64,000 nucleotides of DNA. Origin: an uncultured Pedosphaera sp. GTDB lineage: Bacteria; Verrucomicrobiota; Verrucomicrobiia; Limisphaerales; Pedosphaeraceae. Below, in pieces: positions 46,114-55,816 of the stretch (the first letter of the stretch is position 1; each line of letters begins with the position of its first letter). Position numbers and translations under genes: made by a program. Location: NCBI GenBank assembly GCA_903918755.1, contig CAIXFN010000081.1, forward strand, positions 124,001 to 188,000, read 5' to 3'. The notes below the pieces were generated by a model. It was not told the origin of the DNA, did no database searches, and saw only the letters and a list, made by a program, of their open reading frames with translations.

Positions 46114-47961
46114 TTATTTCCCGCCCCAGTGGCCTTCGGCGAAGCGCCATGAGGTTTTCGTCTCGCGGGTCAGCGGCAGGTTCAAGAGACTCGCGCGAAC
46201 CATTTCAATCGGCATGGTGTTGCCGGCGAGCACCGCATCGTTGAATTGTTTGTCCGTCATCCGCCCGCCCGCCACCGCCTCTTCGCGGAGGGACCACAAT
46301 TGCATGCCGCCCAGCAGGTAGCCGCATTGATAGAGGGGGGAATAGGCGCCCCCCACAAAACGGCGCACCTCGCTCGTGGCCCCCGAGCGCTCGTGACCGA
46401 CTCGATCCACCAGGAAATCAATCATTTCGGGGGGCGTCATCTGGCCCAGGTGAAACTTCAGGCTGACGATGATCCGGGCGCACCGGTGCATCCGCCAGAA
46501 GAGCATGCCGATGCGTTCTTCCGGCGTTTGGGAATACCCGAGATCCCAATAACGCAATTCCCAATACAAGGCCCAACCCTCGACATAGAAAGGCGTGCGG
46601 AACAGGGAGCGGTAGGTCCGGTTGCGCTCGGCGGCAAAACCTTGCAAATGATGACCGGGGATCAATTCATGGGGCACCACGATGTGGGTAAACGCCCGGT
46701 TATTCCCGCGCATCGCCATGAGCTTGTCCTCGTACTTCATCTCATCCTTGGCGTACGCCACCATCATGTTCTGGCCGCCGTATGCCGCGAACGGGAGGGT
46801 CTTCTGCACTTCTGGCGAGCTCATCGTCAGGCGCCAGGTCTCTTCGCAAAGCGGCGGAATGGTCACCAGATCGTTCTGTTTGAGAAAGGCGATCGACTGC
46901 CGGGACAGCGCGGTCACCATTTCATCCTGTCCGCCCGGCGGGGCGTAATCCGCCTTGACCCGGGCCAGCGCGGCCTTCCAATTGTTCGAGCAACCCATTT
47001 CGGCGGCGGCCTTTTTCATCTGTTCCTCGCACCAGGCAAATTCCCGCTCGCCCACCGCGATCAATTCCTTGGGCGTGTAAGGCAGGTGCTCTGCGGCCAG
47101 ATCCACCGCCAGTCCGTCCGCACCGATGGGGTCGCCCACCAACGGGTCCTCGTCTTTGCCCTTCAATCCCGCCACGTCTTCGCGGAGATATTTGGCGTAC
47201 TCCGCCATGGCCTTCCCGGCGTCTTCCTGCGGTCGATTGACCCACCAGGAGAACTCCGGTTGAAAGCCCTCATAAAATCCCGCCCAGGTATTCAAGGCGC
47301 CATGCAGGGAGGAAACCGCCTCCGCCGCGCGGCGGGCCACCACCGCGGAAACTTTCAGCCCTTTGCTGCCTTCGGCCTTATCCCCCTTCTCGGCTTTTTC
47401 GCCCTTATCCGTCTTGTCCCCGGCTTTCTGGCTCTTCCCCTTCTCGATCCGGGCGCGCACTTGTTTGATTTGCTCCGGAAAGCCGGCCAGCACCTCGGCC
47501 GCGGCACGCGCATTGACCGGCGCCATTTTGCGCCGGCTCAGTTCCAACTCCTGCATGGGCTTGCGAAAGGGCAGCAAGTCATCCATTTCCTGCAACCGCT
47601 TCCGGTCCAGCCCCACATGGGCGATTTCCTCCGCCAACTTATCGCGCAGGAGGATGTAGTCTACGCGTCCCGCCTGGTCCAACGCGTCAAAATTCACTTC
47701 CTTCAACCGGCCCTGCCAGTCCCGGTAAACCCGCTCCATCCGGTCGAAACGCGCCTCGGACCAGGCTAGGTCGTAAAATCGCGAGGTGTCGTTGGCATCG
47801 GCCGAATAGCGGCGGATGAATTCCTCCATACTCTTACCCGCGCGGGCGGGCTCGGTCAGCGTGGCGGTTTGCGCCCGCAATCCGGTCGGGAGGACAGTCA
47901 GACTGGCGAGCAGTCCCAAGGTTAAAGCAAATCCGCAGCGGGGGGTGGAGAGCAATTTCAT
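46114..47961 (-). CDS. Exported DUF885 family protein (putative metallopeptidase)
   Basis: The 615-residue protein has a signal peptide (MKLLSTPRCGFALTLGLLASLTVLPTGLRAQ) and is helix-rich, as is usual for DUF885. The conserved HELIPGHHLQGF combines a HExxH-like zinc-binding helix with the PGHH motif of the family. Residues about 185-200 form a Lys/Asp/Glu-rich charged run (KGEKAEKGDKAEGSKG). DUF885 proteins are regarded as putative carboxypeptidase-like metalloenzymes, not well characterised. The gene is convergent with oppF, only ten bases apart. Confidence 0.85.
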   Translation of the reverse strand: MKLLSTPRCGFALTLGLLASLTVLPTGLRAQTATLTEPARAGKSMEEFIRRYSADANDTSRFYDLAWSEARFDRMERVYRDWQGRLKEVNFDALDQAGRVDYILLRDKLAEEIAHVGLDRKRLQEMDDLLPFRKPMQELELSRRKMAPVNARAAAEVLAGFPEQIKQVRARIEKGKSQKAGDKTDKGEKAEKGDKAEGSKGLKVSAVVARRAAEAVSSLHGALNTWAGFYEGFQPEFSWWVNRPQEDAGKAMAEYAKYLREDVAGLKGKDEDPLVGDPIGADGLAVDLAAEHLPYTPKELIAVGEREFAWCEEQMKKAAAEMGCSNNWKAALARVKADYAPPGGQDEMVTALSRQSIAFLKQNDLVTIPPLCEETWRLTMSSPEVQKTLPFAAYGGQNMMVAYAKDEMKYEDKLMAMRGNNRAFTHIVVPHELIPGHHLQGFAAERNRTYRSLFRTPFYVEGWALYWELRYWDLGYSQTPEERIGMLFWRMHRCARIIVSLKFHLGQMTPPEMIDFLVDRVGHERSGATSEVRRFVGGAYSPLYQCGYLLGGMQLWSLREEAVAGGRMTDKQFNDAVLAGNTMPIEMVRASLLNLPLTRETKTSWRFAEGHWGGK

Positions 47962-48077
47962 AACAAATTAACTGCGTCAGAGGCTGCCGGACCGGTCGGC
48001 AATCTTCAATGAAAAATTCCGCCCGGGGCGGAGGAAACCAAGTAGGAAGGATGTGCCCGCGCGGAAACGGCTGGCGC

Positions 48078-48105
48078 AGCGGCCCGGCGTTTCCGCCGGG
48101 CCGCT
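48078..48105 (-). terminator. GC-rich hairpin with GNRA loop downstream of the DUF1080 gene
   Basis: A perfect 12-bp stem AGCGGCCCGGCG (48078-48089) / CGCCGGGCCGCT (48094-48105) closes on TTTC, which reads GAAA on the minus strand, a GNRA tetraloop. It lies 12 bases past the DUF1080 stop. No T run follows, so it may be a transcript-stabilising hairpin or a weak terminator. Confidence 0.55.
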
Positions 48106-48116
48106 ATCGCGGAAAC

Positions 48117-48863
48117 TTACAACTTGCGCAGCCAGATGTTGCGATAGCGAACGGGATTCCCGTGATCCTGGAGGACCAGCGGGCCCGTCGGGACAATGCC
48201 GCTGAGGGGCGCGGCGGTGGTGGCATCACCTTTGACCGGGATATGGTCCTGAACCAGCACGTTGTTGTGGAACACGGTGAAGGAACCAGCTTCCGCCACT
48301 CCCTCGGCCGACTTGGAAGGCGGGTGGAACACGATATCATAGGCCTGCCATTCGCCGGGTTTGCGGCAGGCATTCACCAGCGGCGCGTTGTGGCCGTAAA
48401 AAGCCCCGGTCTGGCCATCGAAATAGGTCTTGTTGTTGTAGCAATCCAGCACCTGGATTTCATATCGCCCCATGAAATAGACGCCACTGTTGCCGCGCCC
48501 TTGACTGTCGCCTTTGACTTCCGCCGGCTCCGCCCATTCCACATGGAGTTGGATGGCGCCAAATTCTTCGCGGGTGAAAATATTGCCCTTGCCGTTCACT
48601 TCCGCGTAGCCATTTTCCACTTTCCAGAGCGCTTCGGCGCCCTTGTCCCCGCGCCACTTGGCCAGATCTTTTCCATCGAACAACACGATGGCGTCCGAGG
48701 GCGGCGAACCCGCGGTGCCGGGAGTGACCACTGGAGGCTCGGTCGGGCCCTTGGCCGCAGCCGGCTTGTTGGTTTCGGCCGCCGACAGTGCGGCGGGCAG
48801 CAACAGGGCGGCGCAAGCCCCCAGGAGGATGGATGTGAAAACCGTGCAGGAAGTTTTTTTCAT
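48117..48863 (-). CDS. Exported DUF1080 (3-keto-disaccharide hydrolase) domain protein
   Basis: The 248-residue protein has a signal peptide ([29 protein letters not shown]) and a DUF1080 jelly-roll: [61 protein letters not shown] and [10 protein letters not shown]. The family is named for 3-keto-disaccharide hydrolysis and is greatly expanded in Verrucomicrobia and Planctomycetes. It probably acts on glycan fragments released by the upstream enzymes. ATG 48863 gives a perfect leader. It follows the transglutaminase-esterase gene by 34 bases. Confidence 0.9.
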   Translation of the reverse strand: MKKTSCTVFTSILLGACAALLLPAALSAAETNKPAAAKGPTEPPVVTPGTAGSPPSDAIVLFDGKDLAKWRGDKGAEALWKVENGYAEVNGKGNIFTREEFGAIQLHVEWAEPAEVKGDSQGRGNSGVYFMGRYEIQVLDCYNNKTYFDGQTGAFYGHNAPLVNACRKPGEWQAYDIVFHPPSKSAEGVAEAGSFTVFHNNVLVQDHIPVKGDATTAAPLSGIVPTGPLVLQDHGNPVRYRNIWLRKL

Positions 48864-48897
48864 TTGGTTGACCGGTGATGTGTGATGTGGTGCGAGT

Positions 48898-51336
48898 TTA
48901 CGGCAAAGTGATTTCGGCGGTAAAGGCCAGTTCCGGATCGCCGCGGCGTTGCAGGGTCTGGCACAGCGTCCGCAGCGCGGGTTTGATTTGCTTGGTGGTG
49001 CTCCGGCCATTGCATTCGAGCGTCACGGGCTTGCTAAAATCAACCAACCGGGAGTCCAGCAGGATGCTGGCCGCGGCCAGGCCGGCGGAAAGTTTGACGG
49101 TGAGGTGGTTATCGCGGCAGGCGGCGTCGATATCTTGACCGGAAACCGCCTCCGGCACATGCAGCCAGAAGAAGTCGTGAATGACGCCGTCGGTCAGGTT
49201 CCAGGTCAAATCCCGTGGTACCGGGTTGCGGACAGCGGCATACATATCGACGATCTTATCGCGATCCGGCAACCCGGAATGCGGATGGTCCGCGATGAAT
49301 TGGACCGTGACCGGGAAGATGTCCCGCCGATCGCCGCGCAACTCTTTGATGGCCACGTCAAACTCATGAATCCGGGCAATGCGGCCGTAGGCCGTGTCCT
49401 TCTCCCCCACCATGGTGCTGAAGAACGTGTTGCGGAGGGTCACCGGCACAGCCCCATCCGCCAGGGCGCCGGCGCTGGCGTGAACCGCCGCGAAGTGATC
49501 GGGGATTTTCGGCCCGATGGCAAAAGCCCCGTAGCCGCCATGGGAATAGCCCATGATGAACTGTTTGTTGGGATCCGTGTCGCCGAACAGCAGGAACTCG
49601 CGGAGGAGATTGTCAATCAAGGGATAAATGTATCCGGTGTAGAAGCCGTTCCAGGTGTTGTCCGGGGCGCGCAAAGCCACATAAATATAACCACCCAACT
49701 CGGGATGATCCCGGTAGTAGATCTGCATGTGCCGCCACTGGCTGTCATTGAGTTCCTGCGGCGCCCCACCCCCGCCGTGCATGGCAATGAAAATCGGCCA
49801 GCCGTGCGGCGGCCGCAAGCCGACGTGTTTGACCGTATAAGGGCTGAGATGGGATTCGAAGCGGGCCTGGTGGGCGTTGAAATCCTCCAGCAGGGTCTTA
49901 TGTGCGGATGTCAAGCCCTGGTAAGCCTGCCATGTGGCCCGGCGGACCGCCGGTTCGTTGGTGGCCAGCAGTTGCTCCAAATCGGCCGGGAATTCCCAAT
50001 TGGTCCGGGCCGTAGCGTCCGCCTGGAAATAGGCGGTGACCGCCGCTTTCAATTTGGTCTCGTCCCCGGCCGCCAGCGGTTGGACCACCGCCGGCGGCAC
50101 GTATCCCGGCATGTTAAACACGGGCAGGGGCGGGATGCCTCCCAGGAAAACGGTCAAAACTTCCTCCGTGTTGGTGCCGGTGGTGAAATACTGGGTCCGT
50201 TGCTTTTCCGCCAGTTCGGTCCGTACCACAAACGTGCGTTGTTTGGGCACCACGAAAGAAACGTGGTCGTTCATATCGGCCGTTTCCCCCTTGCTGGAAT
50301 CCGTAAATTGAACGCTGGGATCGGCGGCATCCGTCACCGTGACTTTGGCCACGACGCGTTCCCCAACCGGGCGATCCATGACCTTGACCCGCAACAGCGT
50401 TTCGGTGGGACCCGGCGGCCGCGCCTTGGCGGCATAACGGTCGGTGACATTAACGGCGGGAACGTCGTCGGCCTCGTGATTCCAAGTCATGGGGAACGTC
50501 ATGCCGGTCCGCTTGAAGCTGGTGGCGAAGATGGCGTGGCGGAGGTCGTCGCGGGGAGCCTGGGAGGCATTGCCCACGAACCAGCCCCGGTCCAAGCCCT
50601 CGGGACTTTGCTCGGCAGCACCGGTAAAATGCCAGCCGCCATCCCAAATCTCCACCCAGGTGTGATTGCCCGAATTATTCGCCCAGAGGGGGGTGCCGGC
50701 GATGCGGGCGGGCACGCCCACGGAACGACAGGCATCAACCAGGAGGATGGACAGCCCTGTGCAGGTGGCCACCCCGGTTTCCATCGTCTCAAAAGGCCCC
50801 TGATTGGGCGCGCGGCGTTTGGTGGAATATTTGACCTTCACCAGCTTGAACAATTGGTCGTTGATTGCCTGCGCCGCCGCTGCCGGGGTCTTGGCATCTT
50901 TGATGAGCGGCAGGCTCAATTCCCGCATGCGCTCGCGCCAATCATCGCGCCGCTCATCCAGGCTGGCATAGGGCAGCACCTCGTTGAGGAAGATGGCGGG
51001 AGGAATTTGGGCCGCCCAAGGCGCCGCGTGGAAGGACGTATAGGCACGCTCCAGATTACCGAGCAGGAAGGGGGCAGACAGGGTCTGCAGATCCCCGGCG
51101 GGCATGTTGGTGAGCAGGAATTGGAGCCCCTCATTCTGCGCGGCGGGAACTTTTGCCAGCGCCTCTTCCAGGGCCGGGCGATTGGTGCCGGACCGTTCTA
51201 AAGCCGCGGAAACGGCGGGTGGCCAATCCGCCGCGGAAACCGCCATTGAACTGGTCAGCCCGCCGAGGAGCAAAGCCAGGAGCAGCCCGGCCGGGCGGGC
51301 GGTGTGGGGGGAGAAAAGGGTGGGCAATTTGTGCAT
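48898..51336 (-). CDS. Secreted transglutaminase-like/esterase fusion protein
   Basis: The 812-residue protein has a signal peptide (cut after AVSAA, about 36). A transglutaminase-like domain (about 150-290) carries a complete triad Cys192 (ATCTGLSILL), His225 (NHTWVEIWDG) and Asp232. A beta-rich linker (about 300-450) follows. The last 350 residues form an alpha/beta hydrolase with nucleophile Ser598 in GYSHGGYGAF and a likely histidine in GVIHDFFWLH, resembling secreted esterases. The combination suggests cleavage or cross-linking of peptide bonds plus ester hydrolysis on a glycan or glycoprotein. Substrate is unknown. Confidence 0.8.
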   Translation of the reverse strand: MHKLPTLFSPHTARPAGLLLALLLGGLTSSMAVSAADWPPAVSAALERSGTNRPALEEALAKVPAAQNEGLQFLLTNMPAGDLQTLSAPFLLGNLERAYTSFHAAPWAAQIPPAIFLNEVLPYASLDERRDDWRERMRELSLPLIKDAKTPAAAAQAINDQLFKLVKVKYSTKRRAPNQGPFETMETGVATCTGLSILLVDACRSVGVPARIAGTPLWANNSGNHTWVEIWDGGWHFTGAAEQSPEGLDRGWFVGNASQAPRDDLRHAIFATSFKRTGMTFPMTWNHEADDVPAVNVTDRYAAKARPPGPTETLLRVKVMDRPVGERVVAKVTVTDAADPSVQFTDSSKGETADMNDHVSFVVPKQRTFVVRTELAEKQRTQYFTTGTNTEEVLTVFLGGIPPLPVFNMPGYVPPAVVQPLAAGDETKLKAAVTAYFQADATARTNWEFPADLEQLLATNEPAVRRATWQAYQGLTSAHKTLLEDFNAHQARFESHLSPYTVKHVGLRPPHGWPIFIAMHGGGGAPQELNDSQWRHMQIYYRDHPELGGYIYVALRAPDNTWNGFYTGYIYPLIDNLLREFLLFGDTDPNKQFIMGYSHGGYGAFAIGPKIPDHFAAVHASAGALADGAVPVTLRNTFFSTMVGEKDTAYGRIARIHEFDVAIKELRGDRRDIFPVTVQFIADHPHSGLPDRDKIVDMYAAVRNPVPRDLTWNLTDGVIHDFFWLHVPEAVSGQDIDAACRDNHLTVKLSAGLAAASILLDSRLVDFSKPVTLECNGRSTTKQIKPALRTLCQTLQRRGDPELAFTAEITLP

Positions 51337-51354
51337 ACGACTGGAGGTGGCGGT

Positions 51355-53628
51355 TTACGGTCGGCGGCGAACTTCCTGGACCAACTCCACGTCAACAAAA
51401 TGCGCGGGCCGGGTCTGGTGACCATGCACGGCAATCATATTGGCACCCGCATGGAGCGCGCGCTCCGCGGCGGGGGAGATGTCCAGTTCTTCATAGGTTG
51501 CATTCTGCGCGGCGGACTTCACCGCCAGAACGCCATTAATGAAGATTTCGACGTCCGCCAGGTTCATAACCTTCAACGCGAGTTGATGCAATTCCCGTTT
51601 CGTCAGCACCGCTTCCCGCCGCAGCCAGAGATCCGGCTTGTCCCAGGCCGTGCGGACCCTACCGACAACGTTGGTGCCCGCGCCGAATCCTGCGGCCCCC
51701 TCTGTCCATTTTGTATCGTCAAAGCCGGTTGCCACCCACCCGACATCGGGTTTTTCCACCGTGTAGCGCCACCGGAGCGGTTCCGCCGCCGCGGCGTGCG
51801 CCACCATGGTGAATTCGGAAACCGGCGGAAACTGGCCCCGATGCGCGGCGGCCACCTGCTTTACGTCCACCTTTTCCACCCGACGGTCGTAGGTGAGCAA
51901 ACCGTTGCACTCGGTCTCCACGTCCGTCAATTGCGTGTAAACCGCCGCGCACAACCCGGCTTCCGCCTCCAACTGCCACACCTTGCGCCAGAGTTTTAGA
52001 TAATTGCGGGTCAACTCCTTCGTCCCCGTGGTGGCCCGATAGCCCCAGGCATTGGTCGACACCCAGACGTGCCCGTCCACTTTGAGCCCCAGCCCGCCAA
52101 ATTCACCCAGCACCGCCGCCCGGGTGGCTTCCTGCTTCGGCACATCCGGCCCGGGATAGCTATGCGTGTCCACCAGGTCGCCGACCTTTTGGTCATGCCA
52201 GCCGCTGGTGCTGTTGATCAGCCGGGAGTGATCCATTTCCGTCACCCACCGGGTCAGGCGCGGCGTGTCATACTGTCCCCACCCCTCGTTAAAAATGGTC
52301 CAGACAATGATCGACGGGTGGTTGTGCCGCTGCGCGAGCATGGCCCGCAATTCGCTCTCAAATTCCGCGGCTCCCACCTTGGTATTCACAACACCATCCC
52401 GGTCCTTGCTCACCGCGGTGCCGCCATCACCATTCGGCATGTCCTGCCAGACGAGCAACCCGAGTTTGTCGCACCAATAATACCAGCGATCCGGTTCCAC
52501 CTTGATGTGCTTGCGGACCATGTTGAAGCCGAGCTTTTTCATCTCGGCGATGTCGAACCGGAGGGCCGCATCCGTGGGGGCGGTGTAAATGCCGTCCGGC
52601 CAGAAGCCCTGGTCCAGCGGGCCGGCTTGAAAAATCACCTGGCCATTCAGGCGGATGCGGGTCACCCCTTTGGCGTCCTTGCCCAGCGCGATCTCCCGCA
52701 TGCCAAAGTAACTTTTCACGGAATCATTTCCCCAGGTCACCTGGAGGTCATAAAGGAACGGATCCTCCGGCGTCCAAAGGTGGGCCTGGGGAACCGCGAG
52801 GAAAAGATCCTCCCCGGGCTGACCGCTGACTTCGCCCACGACGCGCCGGCCAGCGCGGGCGGTCACCCGCACCGGAACACCGGGTTGGCTTCCGCCGGCC
52901 AGCACCTTCAAGCGCAATCCTCCGGCGGAGACATCGGGGGTCATGCGCAGGGACTGAATATGCGCCGCCGGAACCGGCTCCAACCAAACCGTTTGCCAGA
53001 TGCCGGAGGAGGCCGTGTACGCGATGCCTCCGGGTTTGCCAAATTTGTTGATGTTCTGTTTACCCTTGGGTTGGTAGCCATTGGTGGGGTCGAACACGGC
53101 CACCACCAGCTCATTGTCGGCCCCGGCCTTCACCGCGTCGGTGATGTCCACGGAAAAACCATCGTAGCCGCCCCGGTGCTCGCCCACGGCCTGACCATTC
53201 ACGTAGACCTTGGCTTCCCAATCCACCGCCCCAAAATGCAGCAACCACCGGGAGGTTCCTTTGGCCGGGGGGGCGGAGAACGCGCGATGATACCAGAGCC
53301 GGACGTTATTGGTCAGGGAACGGGTGACGCCCGAAAGCGCGGACTCGAATGGGTATGGAACCAAAATCTTCCCCTCGTAGTTCGCAGGGGCCGGAGCGTC
53401 CATGGGCAGCACGCGGTAATCCCACAAGCCATTCAGATTGACCCAATCGCGCCGCACCATTTGGGGGCGTGGATATTCGGGCAACGGATGCCGTGGATCC
53501 ACCTGCGCGGCCCACGGGGTCAAAATGTGGTTGGTCCCCAATTTCCATTCCTGGGCGGGGACCGACGGAGCCAGAGCGGCGACCAACAAGATTCCGGCCA
53601 ACCGGCCGGCGAACATTTTCAATTGCAT
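51355..53628 (-). CDS. Glycoside hydrolase family 2 protein (beta-galactosidase-like)
   Basis: The 757-residue protein has a signal peptide (FAGRLAGILLVAALAPSVPAQ) and the GH2 order: sugar-binding jelly roll (ILVPYPFESALSGV to WEAKVYVNGQAVGEHRGGY), Ig-like domain, TIM barrel and a C-terminal beta domain (from about 640, FDDTKWTEGAAGFG). Catalytic residues are Glu448 (TIFNEGWGQYDT) and Glu509 (LGEFGGLGL). The enzyme removes beta-linked sugars by a retaining mechanism; beta-galactosidase, mannosidase or glucuronidase activity are all possible. It is 18 bases upstream of the transglutaminase-esterase gene. Confidence 0.92.
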   Translation of the reverse strand: MQLKMFAGRLAGILLVAALAPSVPAQEWKLGTNHILTPWAAQVDPRHPLPEYPRPQMVRRDWVNLNGLWDYRVLPMDAPAPANYEGKILVPYPFESALSGVTRSLTNNVRLWYHRAFSAPPAKGTSRWLLHFGAVDWEAKVYVNGQAVGEHRGGYDGFSVDITDAVKAGADNELVVAVFDPTNGYQPKGKQNINKFGKPGGIAYTASSGIWQTVWLEPVPAAHIQSLRMTPDVSAGGLRLKVLAGGSQPGVPVRVTARAGRRVVGEVSGQPGEDLFLAVPQAHLWTPEDPFLYDLQVTWGNDSVKSYFGMREIALGKDAKGVTRIRLNGQVIFQAGPLDQGFWPDGIYTAPTDAALRFDIAEMKKLGFNMVRKHIKVEPDRWYYWCDKLGLLVWQDMPNGDGGTAVSKDRDGVVNTKVGAAEFESELRAMLAQRHNHPSIIVWTIFNEGWGQYDTPRLTRWVTEMDHSRLINSTSGWHDQKVGDLVDTHSYPGPDVPKQEATRAAVLGEFGGLGLKVDGHVWVSTNAWGYRATTGTKELTRNYLKLWRKVWQLEAEAGLCAAVYTQLTDVETECNGLLTYDRRVEKVDVKQVAAAHRGQFPPVSEFTMVAHAAAAEPLRWRYTVEKPDVGWVATGFDDTKWTEGAAGFGAGTNVVGRVRTAWDKPDLWLRREAVLTKRELHQLALKVMNLADVEIFINGVLAVKSAAQNATYEELDISPAAERALHAGANMIAVHGHQTRPAHFVDVELVQEVRRRP

Positions 53629-53733
53629 ACCATGGGACCAAAGCGAGGCCAACTGCCGGTGATTACAGGCCGCTAGTTTAGGGTGAGGGCGGGTGCCTGG
53701 GCTATGGCACAAATGAACTAAAATGCCAGAACC

Positions 53734-55815
53734 TCAGGGACGCGCGGCGGGGCGAACCCGGATGAGTTTGACTCCGTGGCGCGGAACCGTCGCGGAAAAA
53801 GATTCCGCGAACTGCCCCAGGTCCGTCTGCGGCCACAAATCGCGCACCGCCAGTCGGCCTTTCAGCCCCAATTCGGTCCACGCCACCTGCACCCGCTCCG
53901 GAAATTCGCCGCGATTGAAAAGCCCGACCGCCTGGCTGCCATCCGCCATCGCCTTGGCCCAGACCTCGACGTTTTCCGTTTTGGAAATCCGGTGCGCCTG
54001 GCGTCCGAGGGGATCCTGATTCACCTCCAGCACTTCATCGTTGGTCAAAAGGTTGCGGGTGAAATCATCCAGTTGTGTCATATCGCAACCAATCAACAAC
54101 GGGGAAGCCAGCAGGCACCACTGACTGATGTGGGTGTAAAGTTCATTGGGGGAAAGCCGCGTGGGATGCAGCCGCCCACCGCCCAACTTGCCCACCACGA
54201 ACATATCGCAATCGTTCCAATGACCGGGCCCGGCCACGCTTTCCCGGCCGTTCTGGCTGAAAGCGATAAAGTCCATGCTCGGCCAGGTGTCCGTGATGTC
54301 ACCGGTAGTGCGCCAGCAATTGGCGCCCACTTCCCGGGCCCAAGGCCAGACATCCAGCGTCTCACTGAGGCTGAAAACAATATCCCGTCCCGTCGCGGCC
54401 AAGGCATGGGCCATCGTCTCCCAAGCCCGCCGCTGCTCGAATAGACTCACGTCGCGGGCGGAATGCGTCGTGTAGCACCAATCATACTTAAGATAGTCAA
54501 AACCCCATGCCGCATAGGTTTGGGCATCCTGCGCTTCGTGTTCGAAGCTGCCGGTATATCCCGCGCAGGTGTACATCCCGGGCGAGGAATAGATGCCGGC
54601 CTTCAAGCCCCGCTGGTGCACGTAATCGCACAGCGTCTTCATATCCGGAAATTTCCGGTTCGGCAAAACGCGCCCCCGCTCATCCCGCCCCGGACCGCTC
54701 AGCCGGGGATCCTTGGAACTGTGCTGGTTTTGCCAGCAATCATCGATGTTAATATAACTCCAACCGTGGTTGATCAATCCGCTCGCCACCATGGCATCCG
54801 CCGCGGCCCGGATTTTGGCGTCATCGGGATCCCGCCCAAAGACGTTCCAAGTGTTCCATCCCATGGGGGGCGTCAGCGCCAGGGTGTCACCGCCAACAAT
54901 TTTCAAGTCGCGCTCAGCTTTACCGAGAGCGTTGTGCACGGTCACGGTCACGTGCCATTCCCCGCGACGGGTGAGCACTCCGGTGATGCGGCCGGAATCC
55001 GGATCCAAATGCAGGCCCCGGGGAAGATGGCGGGCCGCGAATTGAAGCGGGGCCTGCCCGGTGGCGGGAATTGTAAACAGAAATGGGGACCCCGGCCGCG
55101 CGCCATAGACCGCCGCCCCGTTGATCCGCGGTTGCGCGGCGGGTTTCGGGGTCAACACGTAGGAATCTTCCAGCGGCGGCGGGACGGCTTTGGGCGGCGC
55201 TCCCCGCATCGTAATGTAGGCGTCGGCCCAATCCGCATCATCATAGTTGATGGCATCTCCGAGGCTGCTCACCACCAACACCATGGTCTGCACCCCGTCC
55301 AGGTCCACCGCCACCGGCTCGGCGGGCATCCCGGTTTGCAAAAGGCGGCTCTTCCAGAGCAGCCGGCCATCACCGTAAATTTGAAAAATGACCCGACCGT
55401 TGACCAGGCGATATTCCGGCATGCCCAGTTCATAAGCGCTCCGCAGTTCCCGCTGCACAATGGGCGACACAACCTCATCATCGATACCCACATTGGCGGT
55501 AAACCGCCGGGCCTCGCCCCGCAAATTGACCCACAGCACACTCCGGGCATGCGTGCCCACGCCATTGGTGTAGCGCTTCCCGCTGATTTGGAGGAAGCGG
55601 CCCATCACCGACCGGTTCGCCTGCGGAGAAGAGTCCTCCTGCAGCATCTGGCCGAGGTCGAGCGTACTCAGCGGCACATTGGTTTCCCCCGGCGCAGCCG
55701 CGAGCGGGGTCGCCGTTTGCGCCCCAACCGCCGGGGCCGACAGAAATATCCGCCCGGCCAGGCCGAAAATCGCGAGGAATTTCCGGCCCGGGAACGGCAT
55801 CACTCGCTGACTCAT
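53734..55815 (-). CDS. Alpha-galactosidase (GH27) with NPCBM domain
   Basis: The 693-residue protein has a leader (KFLAIFGLAGRIFLSAPAVGAQ), an NPCBM sugar-binding domain (about 46-205, with THARSVLWVNL and YDDADWADAY), a short Ig-like Ig/cadherin-type domain (225-306) and the GH27 barrel starting TPPMGWNTWNVFG. The nucleophile is Asp445 (LKYDWCYTT) and the acid/base Asp506 (CWRTTGDITDTW), both placed by comparison with human alpha-Gal A. It cleaves terminal alpha-galactosides. ATG 55815 is one base after the Gfo/Idh stop, so it is cotranslated; ATG 55800 is an alternative. Confidence 0.93.
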   Translation of the reverse strand: MSQRVMPFPGRKFLAIFGLAGRIFLSAPAVGAQTATPLAAAPGETNVPLSTLDLGQMLQEDSSPQANRSVMGRFLQISGKRYTNGVGTHARSVLWVNLRGEARRFTANVGIDDEVVSPIVQRELRSAYELGMPEYRLVNGRVIFQIYGDGRLLWKSRLLQTGMPAEPVAVDLDGVQTMVLVVSSLGDAINYDDADWADAYITMRGAPPKAVPPPLEDSYVLTPKPAAQPRINGAAVYGARPGSPFLFTIPATGQAPLQFAARHLPRGLHLDPDSGRITGVLTRRGEWHVTVTVHNALGKAERDLKIVGGDTLALTPPMGWNTWNVFGRDPDDAKIRAAADAMVASGLINHGWSYINIDDCWQNQHSSKDPRLSGPGRDERGRVLPNRKFPDMKTLCDYVHQRGLKAGIYSSPGMYTCAGYTGSFEHEAQDAQTYAAWGFDYLKYDWCYTTHSARDVSLFEQRRAWETMAHALAATGRDIVFSLSETLDVWPWAREVGANCWRTTGDITDTWPSMDFIAFSQNGRESVAGPGHWNDCDMFVVGKLGGGRLHPTRLSPNELYTHISQWCLLASPLLIGCDMTQLDDFTRNLLTNDEVLEVNQDPLGRQAHRISKTENVEVWAKAMADGSQAVGLFNRGEFPERVQVAWTELGLKGRLAVRDLWPQTDLGQFAESFSATVPRHGVKLIRVRPAARP

Positions 55816-55816
55816 C

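Noticed and set aside
48949-51201. Plus-strand open frame of 750 codons
   Set aside because: Antisense to the transglutaminase-esterase gene; no recognisable motif.
52069-53676. Plus-strand open frame of 535 codons
   Set aside because: Antisense to the GH2 gene with intact catalytic residues; composition bias only.
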